Source: JBJHDF01 sp050486405 (GTDB lineage Bacteria > Pseudomonadota > Gammaproteobacteria > Pseudomonadales > Cellvibrionaceae). From it: 64,000 bases of DNA. Shown one piece after another: positions 58,062-64,000 of the stretch. Made by a program: the position numbers and the translations under genes. The first letter of the stretch is position 1, and each line of letters starts with the position of its first letter. Below the pieces are notes generated by a model. It worked only from the letters and a program-made list of their open reading frames with translations, did not search any database and was not told the origin of the DNA. Where the stretch lies: positions 124,001 through 188,000 of the forward strand of contig JBJHDF010000003.1 of assembly GCA_050486405.1 (NCBI GenBank). Reading direction: 5' to 3'.

Positions 58062-58184
58062 GATCAGTGTCTGTGGGCGCCGGAAGGTGCCCTGCCCGAC
58101 AGGGACTGGCAGGCGGTGGCCAAAAGCAGCCGCCTTTCGTTACCAAATCAGATTGAGATTCTGGAAAACGATATGCCAGGTTGA
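58062..58184 (+). pseudogene. C-terminal gene remnant
   Basis: Forty codons between stops read WAPEGALPDRDWQAVAKSSR, LSLPNQIEILENDMPG then TGA. Composition and the clean end look like the C terminus of a real protein whose body is gone. No start or ribosome-binding site. Family not recognised; the palindromes just upstream may be the relict operator of the same lost module. Confidence 0.3.
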
Positions 58185-58198
58185 CAATAGTTATTTGA

Positions 58199-58921
58199 TC
58201 ATTGCTCGGAACCAGAGCTGCCAAACCGATGCACCGCCGGCGCCGCCCCGGGCATGATGTCGCCGCGCAGCAGGTAGCCGGGCACACCTTCGCGCATTTT
58301 CTGGTAGATCCAGCGGCCCTCGGTGTCGTTGCGGGCGATGATCAGGATCATCAGATCCTGCTCGCGCACCTGTTGCGCCAGGGCGGCCAGTTCTTCCGCC
58401 AGGCTGTCTTCGCGCCGGGTAAGGCGGCCGGGATCGATGCGCAACAGGAGATCGCCGGAGGCAGCCTCGCGCTGGCGCTGCGCGTCCGCCCGCGCCTGGC
58501 GGTAGTGGGTAATCGCATCGCTCACCAGCAGGTCATCCGGGTCCAGGGGGCGGGCGAGATCGAGCAGCCGCAACGCCTCGCCGAAGTGGCTCTGGGCAGC
58601 CGCCGAGCGGGCCAGGTCCAGGTAGTACAGCAACACCGCCTGCAGGCCCGAGCGGGCCTGGGCGTTGTCGGGGTCCAGCAGCAGTGCCTCGCTGAAGTAG
58701 TCGTGGGCGTTGTCGTAGTCCGGGCGCAACAGGCGGCCCCGGCGCAGGGCTTCGTCGCCGAGCCAGAGCAGTCGCTCCAGGCGCAGCGCCCGCTCCCGCT
58801 CCGGGTCCGGCTGAACGACCGGCTGCTGGGCGGCAGGCCGCATGCCGGGCATGGGCTTTTGTGGCTGGCAACCAGGCAGCAGCAGAAGCATCAGCAGGCA
58901 GATCACTGTTGCGCGCAACAC
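58199..58921 (-). CDS. TPR lipoprotein
   Basis: A 240-residue product. GTG 58921 is preferred because GTGAGG lies six bases upstream and the product then starts LRATVICLLMLLLLPGC, a perfect lipoprotein signal; GTG 58933 is the alternative. After a Pro/Gln linker come TPR-like helices (EALRRGRLLRPDYDNAHDYF, SEALLLDPDNAQARSGLQAV, GEALRLLDLARPLDPDDLLV) and a C-terminal strand domain (LLRIDPGRLTRREDSLAEEL...LMILIIARNDTEGRWIYQKM). Likely a periplasmic scaffold of the envelope. It is divergent from dsbD. Function unknown. Confidence 0.82.
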   Translation of the reverse strand: MLRATVICLLMLLLLPGCQPQKPMPGMRPAAQQPVVQPDPERERALRLERLLWLGDEALRRGRLLRPDYDNAHDYFSEALLLDPDNAQARSGLQAVLLYYLDLARSAAAQSHFGEALRLLDLARPLDPDDLLVSDAITHYRQARADAQRQREAASGDLLLRIDPGRLTRREDSLAEELAALAQQVREQDLMILIIARNDTEGRWIYQKMREGVPGYLLRGDIMPGAAPAVHRFGSSGSEQ

Positions 58922-59057
58922 CTTCAACCTCACAGAAACTGTCACGTTTTGTAAAACCTCTTCGGAACCAGGCCTCATTGCGGGCATCTATGGTACAGTG
59001 CATAGGGGCCGGGAGCATCCCCCTGCCGTTTCCACGTGTGTACAAGTGAACCAGAAT

Positions 59058-60851
59058 ATGGGCTTCAGCCACCGCCGTCTTTGCCGCGCCCCGGGCGCCA
59101 TCCTGATCACCTTGTTGTGGACCCTACTGCTGGCAGCCTCGCCCGCGCTGGCGCAGTTCGGCGAGCGCTCCAGCACCAGTACCAGTCTGCTCGGCGACGT
59201 GCACGATGACTTTCTGCCGGTAACCGAAGCCTTCCAACTGCAGGGCGTGCTGGACGGCAATACGCTGATCCTGCACTGGGACGTGGCACCCCACTATTAC
59301 ATGTACCGCGACAACTTCCGCCTGACACCGGATATTGATCTGGCACTGGAGCCGGAGTTCAGTCCCTCGGTAATGAAATGGGACGAATATTTCGAGGAAG
59401 ACATGGCGGTGTTCTACCACAGCGCCACCCTGACCATGGAGCTGCCGGAGGATACCCCGTCCTTTGCGCTCACGGTGCAGTCCCAGGGCTGCGCCGAAGC
59501 CGGACTCTGCTACCCGCCGCACCGGGACTATCTGCAGGTGAACCCCGCCACAGGTGAGGTGAGCGTCCGGGGCCCGCCGGATGGCAGCAGCCCGTCGTTT
59601 GCCGCCCCCGCCAGCACCCCCGCCCCGCCTGCAGACGGCGAAGGCTCGGGGCTGTGGCTCCTGTCCGCCGCCCTGCTGGCGCTGCTGGGGGGCATAATTC
59701 TCAATCTGATGCCCTGCGTTTTCCCGGTACTGTCCATCAAAGTAATGAGCCTGGCGCGGGCAGACGGCGATCATCTGGCCCTGCACGGTTGGGCCTACAC
59801 CTTTGGTATTCTGCTCAGCTTCTCGGTATTTGCCGGATTGCTGCTGCTGGCGCGGGCCGGCGGTGAAGCCGTCGGCTGGGGCTTCCAGTTACAGTCGCCG
59901 CTGCTCATCACGGCGCTGGCCTATCTTTTCTTTGTGCTGGGGCTCAGCCTGTCCGGTCTCTTTCACCTGGGCACCCGCTGGATGGGCGCCGGTGACAACC
60001 TCACCCGCCACAGCACCCTCAAGGGTTCCTTCTTTACCGGCGTGCTGGCAGCGGTGGTGGCCAGCCCCTGCACTGCGCCCTTTATGGGCGCCGCCTTGGG
60101 CTTTGCTCTGACCCAGCCGCCAGTGGTAAGCCTGGCGGTGTTCCTGTCTCTGGGCTTCGGCATGGCGCTGCCCATGCTGCTGCTGTGCTATCTGCCCGGG
60201 CTGGCCCAGCGCATGCCCAAACCCGGCCTGTGGATGGACAACCTGAAGCAGGTGCTGGCTTTCCCCCTCTACCTGACCGCCGTCTGGCTGCTCTGGGTGC
60301 TGGGTCGCCAGGCCGGCAGCGACGCCATCATCGCCGTCTGTACCGGGGCGGTCTTACTGGTGTTCGGCTTCTGGCTGATGAACCGACCCGCCGGCAGCCC
60401 CGCTCCCTGGCGCAAGGTGGTGCGCTACGGGCTGATCACATCGGCCTGGCTGATCGCCGTGCTGGTGCCCTGGCAATACCTGACCCGGGAAGCGCAGCCG
60501 GAGCGCTGGCAAGCCTACAGCCCGACCCTGTTGCAACAGTTGCGCGACCAGGGCCAGCCGGTGTTCGTCAACCTTACCGCCGACTGGTGCCTCACCTGCC
60601 TGGCCAACGAGCGGGTGACCCTGAACACCGAGCCGGTGCAGGAGGCGTTCGATCGCTACAACATTGCCACCCTCAAGGGCGACTGGACCAACCACGACCC
60701 CCAGATCAGTGCCCTGCTGGACGAATACAACCACGGCGGTGTGCCGCTGTACCTGTGGTTCCCCGCTGGGCACCAGGGGCCGGGCATCAAACTGCCGCAG
60801 TTGCTGCGGCGGGATAGCTTTCTCGAAGTGATCAGCGCCGACTTTCGCTGA
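59058..60851 (+). CDS. dsbD: Thiol:disulfide interchange protein DsbD
   Basis: A 597-residue electron carrier that passes thiol electrons from cytosolic thioredoxin to the periplasm. Signal peptide ends PALAQ. The periplasmic alpha domain has the cysteine pair QGCAEAGLCYPPHRDY. The eight-helix beta domain has CVFPVLSIKVM (LNLMPCVFP) and SPCTAPFMGAALGF. The C-terminal thioredoxin domain has DWCLTCLANERV. All six functional Cys are present. Slightly longer than E. coli DsbD (565). ATG 59058 is chosen; the upstream open part overlaps the divergent lipoprotein. Confidence 0.94.
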   Translation: MGFSHRRLCRAPGAILITLLWTLLLAASPALAQFGERSSTSTSLLGDVHDDFLPVTEAFQLQGVLDGNTLILHWDVAPHYYMYRDNFRLTPDIDLALEPEFSPSVMKWDEYFEEDMAVFYHSATLTMELPEDTPSFALTVQSQGCAEAGLCYPPHRDYLQVNPATGEVSVRGPPDGSSPSFAAPASTPAPPADGEGSGLWLLSAALLALLGGIILNLMPCVFPVLSIKVMSLARADGDHLALHGWAYTFGILLSFSVFAGLLLLARAGGEAVGWGFQLQSPLLITALAYLFFVLGLSLSGLFHLGTRWMGAGDNLTRHSTLKGSFFTGVLAAVVASPCTAPFMGAALGFALTQPPVVSLAVFLSLGFGMALPMLLLCYLPGLAQRMPKPGLWMDNLKQVLAFPLYLTAVWLLWVLGRQAGSDAIIAVCTGAVLLVFGFWLMNRPAGSPAPWRKVVRYGLITSAWLIAVLVPWQYLTREAQPERWQAYSPTLLQQLRDQGQPVFVNLTADWCLTCLANERVTLNTEPVQEAFDRYNIATLKGDWTNHDPQISALLDEYNHGGVPLYLWFPAGHQGPGIKLPQLLRRDSFLEVISADFR

Positions 60852-61125
60852 CTTCCCGGATTTTAGCTCCATTTTTCCGAACTATCGGCTCCATTTTTTA
60901 CAAAATGGGGCATTTTCTGCTATCGTGGGTCCAACAGGCACCCAACAGCTTCAATCGGGAGTATTTCACTCTGCCAGCAAATATAACAGCACGGATAACT
61001 GCACTATAATCCGCAATCGTGCAGGCATTTTCCGTTAAAAAAGCAAAAAATGGCGGCAGCCGTGGACAGCGTCGACATTTTGCGGCAAACTCCCTCCCAC
61101 AGCAAAAAAACGAACGGGATTCACC
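60852..61125. promoter_or_regulatory. dsbD-aroQ intergenic region with promoter and repeated sites
   Basis: GCTCCATTTTT is repeated at 60866 and 60888, 22 bp apart (two helical turns). CCATTTT-TTAC-AAAATGG (60891-60908) is a hairpin. A perfect TATAAT stands at 61005-61010 with only a poor -35, 116 bp before aroQ. It is probably the promoter of aroQ-accB-accC. The repeats could be binding sites of a regulator of the fatty-acid operon. Confidence 0.45.
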
Positions 61126-61569
61126 ATGGCTAGCATTCTCGTGTTACACGGCCCCAACCTGAATCTGCTGGGCACCCGGGAACCGGAGATCTACGGCTCC
61201 GACACCCTGGAAGACATCAACCGGCAACTCTCCAACCTCTGTGTGGAAGGCGGACATCACCTGCTGACACTGCAGAGCAACGCCGAGTACGAGCTGATTG
61301 AGCGCCTGCACGAGGCGGCACGGGAGGGCGTGGATTTTGTGCTGTTCAACCCGGCGGCCTTCACCCACACCAGCGTGGCGCTGCGCGATGCCCTGCTGGC
61401 GGTGAAGATTCCGTTTATCGAGGTGCACCTGTCCAACCCCCACGCCCGGGAATCCTTTCGCCGCAGCTCCTACTTTTCCGATATCGCCAGGGGCGTGGTC
61501 TGCGGCTTTGGCGCCAACAGCTACCGCCTGGCGCTGGCGGCCGCACTGGAAATACTGACCAAGAATTAA
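61126..61569 (+). CDS. aroQ: Type II 3-dehydroquinate dehydratase
   Basis: A 147-residue dodecameric enzyme that dehydrates 3-dehydroquinate to 3-dehydroshikimate. ILVLHGPNLNLLGTREPEIY holds the catalytic Tyr and Arg; LLTLQSNAEYELIERLHEAA, LFNPAAFTHTSVALRDALLA with the catalytic His, and FIEVHLSNPHARESFRRSSY complete the active site. It lies in the usual gammaproteobacterial order before accB. Confidence 0.96.
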   Translation: MASILVLHGPNLNLLGTREPEIYGSDTLEDINRQLSNLCVEGGHHLLTLQSNAEYELIERLHEAAREGVDFVLFNPAAFTHTSVALRDALLAVKIPFIEVHLSNPHARESFRRSSYFSDIARGVVCGFGANSYRLALAAALEILTKN

Positions 61570-61609
61570 AGACACACTGAATTGCTTTCGTGATTATAGA
61601 GAGGACACC

Positions 61610-62074
61610 ATGGATATTCGCAAAATCAAAAAACTGATCGAACTGCTGGAAGAGTCCGATATCGGCGAACTGGAAATCAAGGAAGGCGAAGAGTCGGTGC
61701 GCATCAGCCGCAACAGCTCCCACGCACCGGTATACCAACCCCAGACCTATGCCGCTCCTCCGCCCGCTGCCGCACCGGCCGCTGCCCCCGCCGCAGCCGC
61801 TCCCGCTGGCGAAGAAGCCAAGGCGGCACCCGCCACCAACGGTCATCTGGTGAAATCCCCCATGGTGGGCACTTTCTACCGTTCACCCAGCCCCGGCTCC
61901 CCCTCGTTTATCGAAGTGGGCAAACACGTCAAGGCCGGCGATGTGATCTGTATTATCGAAGCCATGAAAATGATGAACCAGATCGAAGCCGACAAGTCCG
62001 GCGTGATCGAAGCCATTCTGGTGGAGGACGGCGAACCGGTGGAGTTTGACCAGCCCCTGGTCACCATCGTGTAA
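61610..62074 (+). CDS. accB: Biotin carboxyl carrier protein of acetyl-CoA carboxylase
   Basis: A 154-residue protein. N-terminal helix DIRKIKKLIELLEESDIGEL, an Ala/Pro-rich flexible linker (about residues 45-75) and the biotinyl domain with GTFYRSPSPGSPSFIEVGKH and the biotinylated Lys in IIEAMKMMNQIEADKSG. It carries CO2 from AccC to AccA/D in fatty-acid synthesis. AccB commonly controls its own operon in E. coli. ATG 61610 follows AGAGAGGACACC. Confidence 0.97.
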   Translation: MDIRKIKKLIELLEESDIGELEIKEGEESVRISRNSSHAPVYQPQTYAAPPPAAAPAAAPAAAAPAGEEAKAAPATNGHLVKSPMVGTFYRSPSPGSPSFIEVGKHVKAGDVICIIEAMKMMNQIEADKSGVIEAILVEDGEPVEFDQPLVTIV

Positions 62075-62100
62075 CCCGCCACACCCGGAGGAGCTGGTTT

Positions 62101-63444
62101 ATGTTTGAAAAAATTCTGATTGCCAACCGCGGCGAGATTGCCCTGCGCATTTTGCGCGCCTGTAAGGAAATGGGCATCAAAACCGTGGCGGTGCACTCCC
62201 AGGTGGACCGGGAGCTGAAGCACGTGCGCCTAGCGGACGAGTCCGTCTGCATCGGCCCCAACCCGTCCAATCTCAGTTACCTGAATATCCCCGCCATCAT
62301 CAGTGCCATGGAAGTGACCGATTCGGTAGCGGTGCATCCGGGCTATGGTTTTCTCGCGGAAAACGCCGACTTTGCCGAGCAGGTGCAGAAGAGCGGCTTT
62401 GTGTTTATCGGCCCGGACCCGGATGTGATTCGCCTGATGGGCGATAAGGTATCCGCCATCGCCGCCATGAAAAAGGCCGGCGTGCCCACGGTACCCGGCT
62501 CCGACGGCCCCCTGCCCGCCCAGGACCGGGAGCGCTGTATTGAAATCGGTCGCCGGGTGGGTTATCCGGTAATCATCAAGGCCGCCGCCGGTGGCGGTGG
62601 TCGCGGCATGCGCGTGGTGCACACCGAAGCGTCGCTGATGAACTCCATTCATATCACCCAGAACGAAGCCAAGGCCGCCTTCGGCGACGATACAGTGTAC
62701 ATGGAGAAGTTTCTGCAGAACCCCCGGCACGTGGAAATCCAGGTGATGTCCGATGGCCAGGGCAGCGCTATTCATCTGGGCGATCGCGACTGCTCCCTGC
62801 AGCGCCGCCACCAAAAAGTGATCGAGGAGGCTCCGGCGCCGGGTATTCCCGACGACGTGCGCCTGGCCACGGCGGAAGCCTGCGTCAACGCCTGTATCAA
62901 GATCGGTTATCGCGGCGCCGGCACTTTTGAATTTCTCTACGAAGACGGTGCCTTTTACTTTATCGAGATGAACACCCGCATCCAGGTGGAACATCCGGTA
63001 ACGGAAATGGTGACCGGCGTGGATCTGATCAAGGAGCAGATTCGCGTCTGCTCCGGCGAGAAGCTGTCCCTGCGGCAGGAAGACATAGTGATTCGCGGTC
63101 ACGCCTTCGAATGCCGTATCAACGCCGAGGACCCCAAGACCTTTATGCCCTGCCCCGGCACCATCAAGAATTATCATCCGCCGGGCGGCTTCGGCGTGCG
63201 CGTGGATTCGCACCTGTACAGCGGTTACACAGTGCCACCCAACTACGACTCCATGGTCGCCAAGATCATTACCCACGGCGAAACCCGCAAGGAAGCCCTG
63301 AACCGCATGCGCCACGCCCTGGATGAGACCATCGTCGACGGTATTCGCACCAACATTCCGCTGCACCAGCGGCTGGTGCGCGACACTGCCTTCCGCAAGG
63401 GCGGCGTGAACATTCACTATCTGGAGAAGAAACTGGAAAGCTGA
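62101..63444 (+). CDS. accC: Biotin carboxylase subunit of acetyl-CoA carboxylase
   Basis: A 447-residue ATP-grasp enzyme that carboxylates biotin on AccB with ATP and bicarbonate. The N-terminal ILIANRGEIALRILRACKEM, the glycine-rich KAAAGGGGRGMRVVHTEASL, RDCSLQRRHQKVIEEAPAPG and FIEMNTRIQVEHPVTEMVTG are all as in E. coli AccC (449 residues). It is 26 bp after accB and followed by prmA with a TGATG overlap. Confidence 0.97.
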   Translation: MFEKILIANRGEIALRILRACKEMGIKTVAVHSQVDRELKHVRLADESVCIGPNPSNLSYLNIPAIISAMEVTDSVAVHPGYGFLAENADFAEQVQKSGFVFIGPDPDVIRLMGDKVSAIAAMKKAGVPTVPGSDGPLPAQDRERCIEIGRRVGYPVIIKAAAGGGGRGMRVVHTEASLMNSIHITQNEAKAAFGDDTVYMEKFLQNPRHVEIQVMSDGQGSAIHLGDRDCSLQRRHQKVIEEAPAPGIPDDVRLATAEACVNACIKIGYRGAGTFEFLYEDGAFYFIEMNTRIQVEHPVTEMVTGVDLIKEQIRVCSGEKLSLRQEDIVIRGHAFECRINAEDPKTFMPCPGTIKNYHPPGGFGVRVDSHLYSGYTVPPNYDSMVAKIITHGETRKEALNRMRHALDETIVDGIRTNIPLHQRLVRDTAFRKGGVNIHYLEKKLES

Positions 63445-64000
63445 TGCCCTGGCTGCAGTTGAAACTGGACGCCCGGCGCGATCAGGTGGAGGCACTGGAG
63501 GCGGCGCTGTTGGACAGCGGCGCCGCCAGTGTCACCCTCCAGGACAATGCCGACCAACCCATTCTCGAACCCGCTCTGGGCGAAACCCCGCTCTGGGACC
63601 TGGTGCAGGTCACCGGGCTCTACGACGCCGGGGTGGACACCGGTGCCATCAGCCGGCAATTGACCCAACGCCTGGACCCGCCACCGCCCCACCGCTGGGA
63701 ACAACTGGAGGACCGCGACTGGGAGCGGGAGTGGATGCAGCACTACCAGCCCATGGCCTGCGGCGAGCGACTCTGGATCTGCCCGAGCTGGCTGGCACCG
63801 CCGGAGCCGGACAAGGTCAATCTGCTGCTGGACCCGGGCCTGGCCTTTGGCACCGGCACCCACCCCACCACCTTTCTCTGTCTGCAGTGGCTGGACGCCC
63901 AGCCCCTGGAGGGCCGGGAACTGGTGGACTACGGCTGCGGCTCCGGCATTCTGGGCATTGCCGCCCTGCTGCTGGGCGCCACCCGGGTGACCGGGGTGGA
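63444..64000 (+). CDS. prmA: Ribosomal protein L11 methyltransferase (3' end outside window)
   Basis: The first 185 residues of a PrmA-type SAM methyltransferase, starting at ATG 63444, which overlaps the accC stop. The N-terminal L11-recognition domain opens PWLQLKLDARRDQVEALEAA; the SAM domain follows with LLLDPGLAFGTGTHPTTFLC and LVDYGCGSGILGIAALLLGA. PrmA trimethylates L11 of the large ribosomal subunit. The accC-prmA order is common in gammaproteobacteria. Confidence 0.93.
   Translation, partial: MPWLQLKLDARRDQVEALEAALLDSGAASVTLQDNADQPILEPALGETPLWDLVQVTGLYDAGVDTGAISRQLTQRLDPPPPHRWEQLEDRDWEREWMQHYQPMACGERLWICPSWLAPPEPDKVNLLLDPGLAFGTGTHPTTFLCLQWLDAQPLEGRELVDYGCGSGILGIAALLLGATRVTGV

Noticed and set aside
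62230..63495. 421-codon minus-strand ORF over accC
   Set aside because: accC is certain; this is its antisense shadow.
1..64000. tRNA, rRNA or tmRNA genes
   Set aside because: No cloverleaf with a GTTCRANNC arm plus acceptor stem and no rRNA-like stretch was recognised by eye in the intergenic regions.

Overview
The window is a chromosomal segment of a GC-rich gammaproteobacterium. Conserved gene orders support this: nudJ-mnmA-hflD-purB, aroQ-accB-accC-prmA, dapE, rsmJ, dsbD and selO. A secreted lipoprotein with a poly-serine linker, a family 9 glycosidase lipoprotein and a Pro-rich linker lipoprotein point to the polysaccharide-degrading Cellvibrionales (Marinimicrobium- or Microbulbifer-like). 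That placement is inference. No rRNA, tRNA, IS element, integrase or CRISPR array was seen.

Layout. 1-9.2 kb is an accessory region of mixed base composition. It holds the end of a DUF4160 gene with a DUF2442 partner, an orphan secreted protein, a phytanoyl-CoA dioxygenase (PhyH) gene plus a separate truncated 3' copy of it flanking two nuclease-like ORFs, a 100-N assembly gap inside the PhyH gene, a MntA/HepT module, a glyoxalase remnant, a three-gene DUF2589-type operon on the minus strand, and a VapC/FitA-like module. 9.2-12.7 kb carries an Asp-box protein coupled to a MoaD/ThiS-like protein, a PQQ-type sugar dehydrogenase lipoprotein and a small exported protein.

12.7-20.7 kb is a two-partner secretion locus. 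The tpsB transporter lies downstream of a 2056-residue TpsA exoprotein with GLUG and MBG repeats and, unusually, a C-terminal OmpA-like peptidoglycan-binding domain. 20.9-33.5 kb is mostly core: nudJ, mnmA, hflD, purB, a second DUF4160/DUF2442 pair, the ribosomal oxygenase gene, a GNAT gene, dapE, an MFS transporter and membrane proteins. It is punctuated by GC-rich palindromic repeats and gene remnants, including a decayed second nucleotidyltransferase/HEPN module.

33.9-42.6 kb holds selO, a DUF3857/transglutaminase/DUF2569 membrane protein, and an Anbu proteasome-like peptidase converging on an operon of an ATP-grasp protein, an alpha-E protein and a zinc peptidase. This is a predicted peptide-ligation and proteolysis system. 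42.7-53.8 kb holds secreted and envelope functions (GH9 lipoprotein, poly-Ser serine hydrolase, CAP-domain lipoprotein, PCuAC copper chaperone), rsmJ, an SMI1/KNR4 protein, and a GlxA-type AraC regulator divergent from an exported AhpD-like protein. 53.9-64 kb holds an RfaH-like factor, an FMN reductase, a Tat-exported Gfo/Idh/MocA protein, a DUF4143 ATPase with operator-like repeats upstream, a TPR lipoprotein, dsbD, and the aroQ-accBC-prmA run, in which prmA is cut by the window edge.

The strongest candidates for undescribed biology are the peptidoglycan-anchored TpsA (12.7-20.7 kb), the Anbu/ATP-grasp/alpha-E/zinc-peptidase cluster with a transglutaminase next door (35.5-42.6 kb), the DUF2589 operon (6.3-8.0 kb) and the mosaic PhyH island (1.7-3.9 kb).
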